Assembly (NCBI GenBank): GCA_024224995.1
Contig: JAAENB010000811.1
Coordinates: forward strand, 1 to 21,779
Direction of reading: 5' to 3'
DNA: 21,779 nt
Source of the DNA: a bacterium
GTDB lineage: Bacteria > Spirochaetota > UBA4802 > UBA5550
Below are positions 14,413 through 21,690 of the stretch, piece after piece. Position 1 is the first letter of the stretch, and each line of letters starts with the position of its first letter. The position numbers were made by a program, and so were the translations under genes. A model generated the notes under the pieces. It made no database searches. It was not told the DNA's origin and saw only the letters and a program-made list of their open reading frames with translations.

Positions 14413-16290
14413 TTATTCTTCCAGTGCCCCGGTAAAAGTAGCGTCACTGGCTTTAACTACGGCTCCTTCTACATTGAGCAGCGCGTCTATTCTTCCGAAA
14501 TACTTCGGGAATTCGGACCCGATGTAGAACTGGGCAGATAAGGTTCTTCCGGTATAGTACGCGGCTTCGGCATTATCTTTGAGGAGGGCTTCTTTTTCTT
14601 CTCCTTTTTTATCGCCAACCAGTTCTTTCATTTTTGGTTCGGTGAAAGTAAGAGCCCAGAGGTGCGCCCAGGCAAGCGCCATCATATGCATGGCCTGCTG
14701 AAGCTGGGTTGCTTCCATAAAGAGGAGCATAAATTTTCCCGTTGTCATCTGGGTTTTCAACATTTCAATAACTTCTTCGAGCTTTTCCATTCCCCGCTCA
14801 ATCGCGGTAACATATTTCTCCGCAACAGCGACCTCTTTTGCCCGTGAAACAGTCTCTGCCACTTTATTTTTAAAAACAGTAAAGTTATACTGGTTCTCGT
14901 TCATGAGAATTTTTCTCATGGTAAGATCAAGAGATTGAATCCCGTTTGTTCCTTCATAAATACAGGTTATTTTCGCGTCCCGCATAAGCTGCTCAACAGG
15001 GTAATCGGAGCAATAGCCGTACCCGCCGTAAACCTGCATCGCCTCGGACGTTACAAGAACCGAAGTGTCGGTATTTCCCGCTTTACAGATTGGAATAAGC
15101 AGCTCGGCCAGGGCTGTGGCTTCATTTTTTTCTTCACCTTCGGCAAAGTGTTCGATATTAAGCTGGTGGCCAAGAAAATATGACAGAATTCTCATTCCCT
15201 CAACATGAGACTTCATCCAGAGAAGCATTCGTTTTACATCGGGATGCTGACTAATGGTAACTCCCGGAGCTTCGGGATTAAGCATCTGCGTTACATGAAC
15301 GCCCTGAATTCTGTTTTTCGCGTAGGTTACGGAATGCATGTACGCTGAGCTGGCAAGAGCAAGCCCCTGGAGACCAACGCCAAGCCTGGCTTCGTTCATC
15401 ATCTGGAACATGATCTTCATGCCATTCCGCTCTTCTCCCAGAAGATAGCCCTTGCATTTTCCATCATCGCCAAAATTGAGTGAACAGGTCGCGGACCCTT
15501 TAATTCCCATTTTGTGTTCAATTCCTGAACAAACAACATCATTAAATTCACCTACAGAACCATCGGCGTTTGGCAGGAATTTGGGAACCAGGAATATTGA
15601 TATTCCTTTTGTTCCGGCGGGATCGCCTTCTATACGGGCAAGGACCGCGTGAACCATATTTCCGTAATAATCATTTTCCGCGGAAGAGATAAATATTTTG
15701 GTTCCCGTAATGAGATAGCTTCCATCGTCCTGTTTAACGGCTTTTGTTTTAAGGGCGCCAACATCGGTTCCGGCATCGGGTTCGGTGAGACACATGGTTC
15801 CGCCCCATGATCCATCCATTATTTTTGGAGTATAGATATCTTTCAGTTCCGGAGTGCCGTATGACTCCACGAGGTGCATGGTTCCGTGTGAAAGGCCGGG
15901 ATACATTTGCCAGGGTACACTGGCCGCGCCAAAAAATTCGTTGCAGCTGATGCCCAGGGCTACGGGCATTCCCATTCCGCCGATATCAGGAGAATCGAGC
16001 ACTCCCATAAATCCTGATTCATAATAGGCATTAAGCGGGGCTTTATACGCCTCGGGTATTTTCACTTCCTTTGTGCCGGCATCGTATGAACATCCCTGTT
16101 TGTCTCCTTCGGCACAGGCCGGATAAATCTGTTCTACTGAAATTCGCTCCGCAAGATTGAGAAACTCCTCATAGGTTTCCTTATCGTTCTCGGCATATTC
16201 CGAAAACTTTTTGCCAAAGTTTTCAAGCTCCAGTAACTCGAATAAAACAAATCTCGCGTCCCTGGAATCAACTAACGTGTTTAAAGCCAT
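14413..16290 (-). CDS. Long-form acyl-CoA dehydrogenase (FadE5/DmdC-like)
   Basis: FAD enzyme of 625 residues introducing the 2,3-double bond of an acyl-CoA. It has the normal core plus an extra C-terminal helical domain of about 150 residues (470-610), typical of the FadE5/DmdC-like long form. Visible motifs: MCLTEPDAGTDVG (166-178), the helix YGGYGYCSDYPVEQLMRDAK and the catalytic loop CIYEGTNGIQ with the expected Glu446. ATG 16290 follows AAGGAG. Annotation tools often call this group 3-methylmercaptopropionyl-CoA dehydrogenase, but medium- or long-chain acyl-CoA is as likely here, beside a long-chain acyl-CoA ligase. It has its own leader containing heptamer repeats, and tandem terminators separate it from the ligase. 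Confidence 0.93.
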   Translation of the reverse strand: MALNTLVDSRDARFVLFELLELENFGKKFSEYAENDKETYEEFLNLAERISVEQIYPACAEGDKQGCSYDAGTKEVKIPEAYKAPLNAYYESGFMGVLDSPDIGGMGMPVALGISCNEFFGAASVPWQMYPGLSHGTMHLVESYGTPELKDIYTPKIMDGSWGGTMCLTEPDAGTDVGALKTKAVKQDDGSYLITGTKIFISSAENDYYGNMVHAVLARIEGDPAGTKGISIFLVPKFLPNADGSVGEFNDVVCSGIEHKMGIKGSATCSLNFGDDGKCKGYLLGEERNGMKIMFQMMNEARLGVGLQGLALASSAYMHSVTYAKNRIQGVHVTQMLNPEAPGVTISQHPDVKRMLLWMKSHVEGMRILSYFLGHQLNIEHFAEGEEKNEATALAELLIPICKAGNTDTSVLVTSEAMQVYGGYGYCSDYPVEQLMRDAKITCIYEGTNGIQSLDLTMRKILMNENQYNFTVFKNKVAETVSRAKEVAVAEKYVTAIERGMEKLEEVIEMLKTQMTTGKFMLLFMEATQLQQAMHMMALAWAHLWALTFTEPKMKELVGDKKGEEKEALLKDNAEAAYYTGRTLSAQFYIGSEFPKYFGRIDALLNVEGAVVKASDATFTGALEE

Positions 16291-16310
16291 TATATTCTCC
16301 TTAAAAAAAA

Positions 16311-16373
16311 GTTTGAAGTTTGAATTTTGAATTTTGAAGTTCAGCCTTCAAAATTTAATGTTCAATGTTGTTT
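16311..16373. repeat. Degenerate 7-bp-period repeat with embedded 10-bp inverted repeat
   Basis: Starting at 16311 successive heptads read GTTTGAA, GTTTGAA, TTTTGAA, TTTTGAA, then more diverged units (GTTCAGC, CTTCAAA, ATTTAAT, GTTCAAT). Within it AATTTTGAAG (16330-16339) and CTTCAAAATT (16346-16355) are perfect inverted copies with a 6-nt loop. It lies in the leader of the acyl-CoA dehydrogenase gene, just upstream of its ribosome site. Confidence 0.65.
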
Positions 16374-16395
16374 TTTACCGGTTCCCTGCTCATGG

Positions 16396-16423
16396 AAAAA
16401 AAGAGAACTGACATGCCAGTTCT
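16396..16423 (-). terminator. Second terminator behind the acyl-CoA ligase
   Basis: On the minus strand AGAACTG, a 6-nt loop GCATGT and CAGTTCT form a 7-bp stem followed by C and seven T. It lies directly after the stronger terminator at 16434-16467. Confidence 0.65.
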
Positions 16424-16433
16424 ACCCGGAATC

Positions 16434-16467
16434 AAAAAAAGGGCTGTCTTTTTCTAAAAGACAGCCC
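16434..16467 (-). terminator. Rho-independent terminator of the acyl-CoA ligase gene
   Basis: On the minus strand GGGCTGTCTTT pairs perfectly with AAAGACAGCCC (11 bp, 5-nt loop) and is followed at once by seven T. It begins 15 bp after the ligase stop codon at 16482. Confidence 0.93.
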
Positions 16468-16481
16468 GCCTGGTACTCTAA

Positions 16482-18392
16482 TTAACTATATAATTTTTCC
16501 ACTGCCTCTTTATAATTGGCCAATACGGCTTTTCGTTTTACCTTCATGGTAGGGGTCATCTCCCCTGTTTCTTCAGTGAATTTTCGTTTTACAATATGAT
16601 ATTTCTTTATTTGCTCAAATCCTTCAAGTACCTTATTGGCTGTCTGAATATCTCCGTCAACCAGTTCTTTTACCTTTTCATGGCCGATAAAATCATCACC
16701 AACTTCCACGCATACCGGTACAGGACCGTCTTCATTAAATTTCAGGAGCGACTTATCGTATGAAATACTGTTCGCGTCGAAATATTCAATAAAGGCATCA
16801 AAGTTCGGCACTACCAGGGCCGATACAAACTTTCGGTCGTCCCCTACGGGAAACAGCAGTTCTACATATTTACTCAATGAAAACATACTTTCAATCCGGG
16901 CCGATGGTACATTTTTTCCCGTATCCAGAACCATTATTCCTTTTTTCCTGTCTATGATCTTGATATAACCGTCGGCCACTTCCTGTACAATATCGCCTGT
17001 TTTGAAAAAACCATCTTCGGTAAAGGCTTCGGCTGTATCTTCCGGTTTGTTCCAGTATTCACAGAATATATTTTCTCCCCGTACCTGCCACTCTCCATCC
17101 TCTGCAATCCTGCCTTCAACTCCCGTTGCCGGCGGCCCCACGGATCCGGGCAGTATTTTCCCCGGTCTATTTAAATTAATGGTATTCCATGTTTCCGTTA
17201 GCCCATAGCCTTCAAGAATAACAAATCCCATTGCCATAAATACTTTACAGAGATCTGCGGGTAGACTTCCGGCTGCGGAAAAAACTGCCCGCATCCTGCC
17301 GCCAAAACGTTCCCGGACCTTGCTGAAGACCAGTTTATCAAACAGCTTATACTTAAAAGAAAGCCAGGGATTGATGCCTTCGGTAAGATCTGCATCTTCG
17401 TGCATATCCACAAACCCATGCTCATCCGCCCGGGCTTCAATAAGCTTTATCCCGGTTCGCATTGCCGCGTCGAATATTTTTCGTTTAACGGGAGACTGGG
17501 ACGCCATTTCCTTCATGGCAAGATACACCCGTTCGTATATCCGTGGAACAGACATAAAAATATGAGGTTTAAAAAGCTGGAGATCACCCACGAGTGTTTT
17601 GGGATTGGTATAGGCAATGGTTACCCCTGCCATTATTGCGGCTCCGTGACCACATTGCCGTTCATAGGTGTGGGAGAGCGGCAGGAACGAAAGAAGAATA
17701 TCCCCTTCCCGGTATTCGGGTGCTATTTTCAAATCCCGGCATATGGCGGTATTATAACTAAGATGAGTATGAACCACTCCTTTGGGCATTCCTGTTGTTC
17801 CCGATGTATAAACAATTGTCATATTGTCGGTTAACTCTATGGATCTCCATGTTCTTTCAACAACAAACCGGTCACGGGCAAGAAGCGCTACTCCCAGTGC
17901 TCTCAAATCTGTTATATTCATAACCCGGTCATCAAAATGATCAAAGCCGTCTTTTAACACTATGACCTTTTCAAGATTCGGCATTTTATCCCAGGAATCC
18001 AATACCTTCTGAAGATTAGTCTCATCTTTTAAATAGATTACCTTAACGCCCGAATCATTCACGATATAGGTCATCTCACTTTTCGATAAAGTAGGATATA
18101 TACAGACCGTGATTCCTGCTGAGCTTAGTATGGAATAATCGGCCCAGACCCACTCCGGACAGGTATGGCACATTACCGCGCCCCGGTCTCCTGGTTTGAG
18201 ACCGATATCAATTAAACCTGCCGCGAGTTCTTTTATAATTCTCCAGGCCTCTGCATAGGTGAGAGTTGTTGTTGTGTCCGGGCTCGTCTTCCAGCTCTGG
18301 AACGGCCGGTGCCCAAGTCGCGTTACGTTCCTGTTCATCATGGCAGGTGCAGTCAATTGTTCTATATACCATTTTTTTTGTGCTTCGTTCAT
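16482..18392 (-). CDS. Long-chain fatty acid-CoA ligase (AMP-forming, FAA1-type)
   Basis: Activates free fatty acids to acyl-CoA with ATP, feeding the beta-oxidation enzymes encoded around it. The protein has 636 residues, normal for the bacterial COG1022/FAA1 group. AMP-binding motifs are YTSGTTGMPKG (195-205), GYGLTETWN (395-403), GFFKTGDI (461-468) and DRKKGIMVLDTGKNV (481-495), with the lid-domain Lys-rich end TPTMKVKRK. ATG 18392 follows CGGAGA. No signal peptide or membrane segment is seen. Upstream it carries a promoter and TetR-type operator matching that of the TetR gene at 20824, so it is probably repressed by that protein and induced by acyl-CoA (inference). Two terminators in tandem end it. 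Confidence 0.94.
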   Translation of the reverse strand: MNEAQKKWYIEQLTAPAMMNRNVTRLGHRPFQSWKTSPDTTTTLTYAEAWRIIKELAAGLIDIGLKPGDRGAVMCHTCPEWVWADYSILSSAGITVCIYPTLSKSEMTYIVNDSGVKVIYLKDETNLQKVLDSWDKMPNLEKVIVLKDGFDHFDDRVMNITDLRALGVALLARDRFVVERTWRSIELTDNMTIVYTSGTTGMPKGVVHTHLSYNTAICRDLKIAPEYREGDILLSFLPLSHTYERQCGHGAAIMAGVTIAYTNPKTLVGDLQLFKPHIFMSVPRIYERVYLAMKEMASQSPVKRKIFDAAMRTGIKLIEARADEHGFVDMHEDADLTEGINPWLSFKYKLFDKLVFSKVRERFGGRMRAVFSAAGSLPADLCKVFMAMGFVILEGYGLTETWNTINLNRPGKILPGSVGPPATGVEGRIAEDGEWQVRGENIFCEYWNKPEDTAEAFTEDGFFKTGDIVQEVADGYIKIIDRKKGIMVLDTGKNVPSARIESMFSLSKYVELLFPVGDDRKFVSALVVPNFDAFIEYFDANSISYDKSLLKFNEDGPVPVCVEVGDDFIGHEKVKELVDGDIQTANKVLEGFEQIKKYHIVKRKFTEETGEMTPTMKVKRKAVLANYKEAVEKLYS

Positions 18393-18440
18393 ATTAAATC
18401 TCCGGGTAATTATTTCTTGTTCGATACCCCTCGGGTTTTT

Positions 18441-18491
18441 ACAAGTCGGCCAGTCGGCTTATAAAATCCGAAAGACTGCTCATATTGTCAA
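18441..18491 (-). promoter_or_regulatory. Promoter and TetR-type operator of the acyl-CoA ligase gene
   Basis: A minus-strand TTGACA box at 18491-18486 is followed after 24 bp by an operator at about 18443-18460 (TAAGCCG...CGGCCGACTTG... type, here AAGCCGACTGGCCGACTT). The same elements with the same spacing stand before the TetR gene at 20824; over the 30 bp 18441-18470 about 25 positions are identical to 20870-20899. The best -10 is TTTTAT at 18466-18461 (19-bp spacing), overlapping or adjacent to the operator, which suits repression by exclusion. Confidence 0.75.
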
Positions 18492-18540
18492 TGAAAAAAA
18501 AGGGGTGGTAATTGTTTTTTTAAAGTCCGGCTGCAAACAA

Positions 18541-18566
18541 AATCCACACCAGGTTTGGTGTGGATT
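18541..18566 (-). terminator. Terminator of the START-domain gene
   Basis: AATCCACACCA and TGGTGTGGATT are perfect 11-bp arms around a 4-nt loop, 28 bp after the START gene stop. On the minus strand the stem is followed by a T-rich stretch (TTTTGTTTG). Confidence 0.75.
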
Positions 18567-18594
18567 CCGGTTTAAGGTAAGACAATAAATCTAA

Positions 18595-19290
18595 TTACTT
18601 AAGAGAACCTTCCTTGACAGCTTTTTCAATAATCTGCTGTTCTTCAGAACCCTGTGCTCCATCTATATATTTTTTCTTTTTTACCATTCGCTTCAACCCC
18701 TTTAAGGTTCCAAGGGGGATTGCCTTGCTGGTCATATTCGCCAGTGACGTAGGTACTGATCCTCCGGGATTGGCTTTAATAATATACGTAACCCTGGTTT
18801 TGTTCCTGCTGATATATTCAAAAACATATCGCCCTTTCAGGTCGGTTATTCGTACATAGTCACTATTCTTAGGAACAGAAGAACTCTTAAGAGCCCGCAT
18901 AGATGATACAACCAGGCCTTTTTTCAGGTTAATAGTTGTTTTTGATCGAACAACCATATCCCTGTCACTTACGGGCCAGGGAGCGTTATTAACAAAATAG
19001 ACCGTAAACATATACTTGCTTTTTCGACTTACTACCCGTGCCTTTATGCAATCCTGCTGCCACTGCGGATAGGCCGACACATCCTGCATTACCTGTAGTA
19101 CTACTTCCATGGGTGCGTTTACTACAGTTACTCCTTGAAACTCATCCATATCGGAGCCTTTTATTGGACGGGTATAAACCGTAACCCCACCGGATCGTTT
19201 GGCGAACTCCCATTTTGGCGCCGCCCCAAGAAGTGAACTGAATGTTAATAAAAAGGCCAAAATTATCAATAGTGTTAATCTTTTTTTCAT
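18595..19290 (-). CDS. Secreted START-domain lipid-binding protein
   Basis: A 231-residue exported protein. The signal peptide is MKKRLTLLIILAFLLTFSSLLGA, then a single START/Bet v1-like domain (about 25-205): WEFAKRSGGVTVYTRPIKGSD, VMQDVSAYPQWQQDC and VYFVNNAPWPVSDRDMVV are typical START phrases, the last being the well-conserved WPVxxRD. Such domains enclose one lipid or other hydrophobic molecule. ATG 19290 follows AGGAGG. It lies 102 bp downstream of the enoyl-CoA hydratase gene on the same strand and ahead of a terminator, so it is probably the last gene of the TetR-hydratase-START unit. A role in moving fatty acids or sterol-like compounds across the periplasm is an inference. Confidence 0.88.
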   Translation of the reverse strand: MKKRLTLLIILAFLLTFSSLLGAAPKWEFAKRSGGVTVYTRPIKGSDMDEFQGVTVVNAPMEVVLQVMQDVSAYPQWQQDCIKARVVSRKSKYMFTVYFVNNAPWPVSDRDMVVRSKTTINLKKGLVVSSMRALKSSSVPKNSDYVRITDLKGRYVFEYISRNKTRVTYIIKANPGGSVPTSLANMTSKAIPLGTLKGLKRMVKKKKYIDGAQGSEEQQIIEKAVKEGSLK

Positions 19291-19392
19291 CGTGAATCCT
19301 CCTATTTTTTATCATACTTATTTTTTTATATTTAAACCGGTCCAAAAACCTTCCCCTCAAAGAACCGGTGTTCTGCCGTTTTGTACTACACA

Positions 19393-20154
19393 TCAGGCCA
19401 TCATTTTTGCCACTACTTCCATTGTTGCCCTGGTCTGGGGATCAAACATACAGCTTAAACCCTCTCGCCAGTCTTCCACTTCCAGGTAATGCTTCATCTG
19501 GTCCAGGGTCGGCTTTCGTAATGACTGCTTCAGCGTTATAAATGCCCTGCCGGGATTGTCTATCCAGGTTGATACTATCTCTTTTGCCCTGGGTATTAAC
19601 TGATCCTCTTCCGCCAGCTCATCCACAAGCCCTATTTCCAGCGCCTGATCCACTGAATACCGCTCCCCAAAATACATAATTTCTCGAAACTTTTTATTAC
19701 TGTCAAGCCCAAATCGCATTATTCCGGACTGAACTACCGAAAGTCCCAGTCCTATTTTTATTTCGCTCATGCTTAGCTGTATTTTGGGATGATTTTTGCA
19801 TACCCGGTAATCCGATGCCATTGCCAGAATTAACCCCCCTGCCATTGTTGCCCCGTTCATTGCCGACACTACCGGTTTTTTGCACATAAAAAATTCCATA
19901 AATATATCTTCCGCATCCTTGAAAAATTCCACTACTTCATCCAGGTCTTTAAATTTCAAAAATGTGGGTAAATCAAATCCCGATGAAAATACCTTTCCCT
20001 CTCCTGTTAATATCATTCCCTTAATTGAATCATCTTCATTTACTTTCTTTACAATTTCCCGTATTTGCAGCAGCATCTCAAAAGTTATGGCATTAAATTT
20101 CCCATTCGCGAATGTTGCTATTAAAATATTATCATCAATATGTTCTTTTATCAT
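19393..20154 (-). CDS. Enoyl-CoA hydratase/isomerase (crotonase family, one catalytic Glu only)
   Basis: A 253-residue crotonase-fold protein. The oxyanion-hole segments are FSSGFDL (56-62) and GATMAGGLILAMASDYRV (101-118). In hydratases two Glu residues do the chemistry; here the first position is Ile109 (GGLILAM instead of GGCELAM) and only the second remains, Glu131 in MSEIKIGLGL. A single Glu at this place is the pattern of delta3-delta2-enoyl-CoA isomerases, so isomerase activity is at least as likely as hydratase. ATG 20154 follows AGGAGA. It lies 58 bp after the TetR gene and is presumably co-transcribed with it. Confidence 0.88.
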   Translation of the reverse strand: MIKEHIDDNILIATFANGKFNAITFEMLLQIREIVKKVNEDDSIKGMILTGEGKVFSSGFDLPTFLKFKDLDEVVEFFKDAEDIFMEFFMCKKPVVSAMNGATMAGGLILAMASDYRVCKNHPKIQLSMSEIKIGLGLSVVQSGIMRFGLDSNKKFREIMYFGERYSVDQALEIGLVDELAEEDQLIPRAKEIVSTWIDNPGRAFITLKQSLRKPTLDQMKHYLEVEDWREGLSCMFDPQTRATMEVVAKMMA

Positions 20155-20212
20155 TTTTCTGTCTCCTGAAATTTTTTATTATTTGATATATGCCCAACTC
20201 TTTCTGTTTTGT

Positions 20213-20824
20213 TTATATTTTCCCCTTTGCCAGACTCCGGACTTTTCCCATGTCCGGTGTTAGTATTAGCTTAATTATTCCTTTTAATATTTCATCATTC
20301 CGCTCTTCATCGCCAAGCAGCAGCCGCTGCACACTCATCCCTTCTATGGCTGCTAATGCCAGGGATGAAAAAACCCGGGTTATTGGACCCGCGTCCACCT
20401 CGTATAATTCCATCACGATCTTTTCAAAACTTCGTATCCATTCTTTGTATTTTACCGCATAATTCCGCTGTAAATCCTCATTTCCCTGGAGCGCCTCTCC
20501 CTGCAAATACAGACTCAATTTATTTTTATCAACATCATCAATTCTTATGAGGATACCCTTTAGTATTGCCTCTATGAGACCCTCTTTATCCTTTGCTTTC
20601 TCTGCCGACAGTTTTACCATTTTTATCGATTCTACATTGTCCTGCTCCATTACATCATAAAGTATCTCATCTTTGGTTTTATAATAATAATAGAGCGCCC
20701 CTTTGCTGATCCCTGCCGCGTCCGCTACTGTCTGCAGAGTTGTGTTTTTTACCCCTATCTTCGACACCACTGTCCGTGCAGCCTCGATTATTTTATCCCT
20801 GTTGTTTTCTGCTTTTTTGGTCAT
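20213..20824 (-). CDS. TetR-family regulator (probable repressor of fatty-acid genes)
   Basis: A 203-residue repressor of normal TetR length. The helix-turn-helix is at residues 29-48 (TLQTVADAAGISKGALYYYY), followed by KTKDEILYDVM, close to FadR/YsiA-type regulators of fatty-acid degradation. It is the first gene of a leftward unit with the enoyl-CoA hydratase and START genes. The ATG at 20824 has no good ribosome site (GTATAAAT precedes it), which may keep the level low. Its own upstream region contains an operator (20870-20893) repeated before the acyl-CoA ligase gene, so autoregulation and control of that ligase are predicted. The inducing ligand is likely a long-chain acyl-CoA (family knowledge, not shown here). 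Confidence 0.92.
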   Translation of the reverse strand: MTKKAENNRDKIIEAARTVVSKIGVKNTTLQTVADAAGISKGALYYYYKTKDEILYDVMEQDNVESIKMVKLSAEKAKDKEGLIEAILKGILIRIDDVDKNKLSLYLQGEALQGNEDLQRNYAVKYKEWIRSFEKIVMELYEVDAGPITRVFSSLALAAIEGMSVQRLLLGDEERNDEILKGIIKLILTPDMGKVRSLAKGKI

Positions 20825-20869
20825 ATTTATACTTTTTTGTTACACTTTTTTTATTATATTTCTAAATTT

Positions 20870-20920
20870 ACAAGTCGGCCGACCGGCTTACAAATTCCGG
20901 GCAAATGGGTCTTTTGTCAA
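20870..20920 (-). promoter_or_regulatory. Promoter and operator of the TetR gene
   Basis: Minus-strand TTGACA at 20920-20915, then 24 bp to an operator at about 20872-20889 reading AAGCCGGTCGGCCGACTT, an 18-bp dyad with 14 symmetric positions. The element and its distance from TTGACA equal those before the acyl-CoA ligase gene (45 bp between the first bases in both). A TATAAT-like box at 20858-20853 lies just downstream, so the operator would cover the region between or on the promoter boxes. Confidence 0.78.
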
Positions 20921-20927
20921 GGAAATT

Positions 20928-20956
20928 AACTTTTTTTTATTTTTATAAAAAAAGTT
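20928..20956. other. A/T-only hairpin in the gap before the ribbon-helix-helix gene
   Basis: AACTTTTTTT and AAAAAAAGTT are inverted copies about 9 bp apart. The 230-bp gap 20825-21055 otherwise holds the TetR promoter/operator and, at 20984-20993, the perfect palindrome CTATTAATAG, which could be an operator for the rightward gene. Confidence 0.3.
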
Positions 20957-21055
20957 TGTTACTTTTTGGGCTAAAATGATGCTCTATTAATAGGGGCTGT
21001 TGTTTTTTAGATTAAAAAGCTATCAGGCTGATAATAGACTTTCAGGAGAATTTTT

Positions 21056-21529
21056 ATGATAATTAAAACCACCATTAACTTCCGGGTTCCCGTTTTGGAG
21101 AAAATCAATGAAGCTGCTGTTTCGCTCGGGATTTCCCGTACTAAGATTATTATCAGGCTTCTGAAAATGGTTATGAATGAGAAAGATTTCTCCCCTACCA
21201 TGTGCCGGCCCGTTCAATATCAATTAGATGATCCCGATCCTGATAACTGGCATACGTTTCATATCTCGTTTCAAGAAGACGATTTTGAATTTTTTTTGGA
21301 CCTCCGGAAATTTCTTAAAAAATCCGTTTCCGCTGTGGTGGCCTACGCTGTTGAGGAGTACCTGGATATTATCATGGGGCTGACCCCGGAAGACCCAAGC
21401 AGGAACGATAGTTATCGCTTCCGCCATTATGTTATAAGCTCATCGGAGATGCATGGGGTTATATCATGGCAGCTTTTTTGGGGGCTGCCGGAAAAAACAG
21501 CTGATTTACTTCAGTGCAGACTCATTTAG
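21056..21529 (+). CDS. Putative DNA-binding protein with two ribbon-helix-helix units
   Basis: A 157-residue protein, ATG after AGGAG. Residues 4-41 (KTTINFRVPVLEKINEAAVSLGISRTKIIIRLLKMV) have the strand-helix-turn-helix pattern of the MetJ/Arc/CopG fold. Residues 66-107 (HTFHISFQ, then DDFEFFLDLRKFLKKSVSAVVAYAVEEYL) repeat it: strand, helix, a KxSVSAVV turn and second helix. Ribbon-helix-helix proteins normally need two chains to make the DNA-binding strand pair; two units in one chain could make a built-in pseudodimer. The remaining about 45 residues are unassigned. No toxin partner is adjacent, so an antitoxin role is not supported. The next gene is 161 bp away. Confidence 0.7.
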   Translation: MIIKTTINFRVPVLEKINEAAVSLGISRTKIIIRLLKMVMNEKDFSPTMCRPVQYQLDDPDPDNWHTFHISFQEDDFEFFLDLRKFLKKSVSAVVAYAVEEYLDIIMGLTPEDPSRNDSYRFRHYVISSSEMHGVISWQLFWGLPEKTADLLQCRLI

Positions 21530-21557
21530 TCTCACTATCAGACTGATTATTCTGGAG

Positions 21558-21584
21558 AGCCCGGTGCATAATGATGCCCGGGCT
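21558..21584 (+). terminator. Probable terminator after the ribbon-helix-helix gene
   Basis: AGCCCGG-T-GCAT pairs with ATGCCCGGGCT: 11 bp with one bulged T and a 4-nt loop, 29 bp after the stop. The following bases are GTTTG and a good T-run (TTTTTTTT) comes only about 20 bp later, so efficiency is uncertain. Confidence 0.55.
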
Positions 21585-21637
21585 GTTTGCGCGTGGTTTA
21601 TTTAATTTTTTTTGCTCCGGAAACACAATAAAAGATA

Positions 21638-21667
21638 TTGACGTATGGTTCACGTATGTGCTATTTT
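21638..21667 (+). promoter_or_regulatory. Promoter of the exported-protein gene
   Basis: TTGACG at 21638-21643 and TATTTT at 21662-21667 with an 18-bp spacer, 24 bp before the ATG at 21691. ACGTATG occurs twice within it (21641-21647 and 21652-21658), 11 bp apart, about one helical turn. Confidence 0.5.
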
Positions 21668-21690
21668 TAAAGAGATAAAAGAGGAATGAT

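Noticed and set aside
21056..21529. Antitoxin of a toxin-antitoxin pair
   Set aside because: No small toxin-like gene lies next to it; the next gene has its own promoter and a Sec signal peptide.
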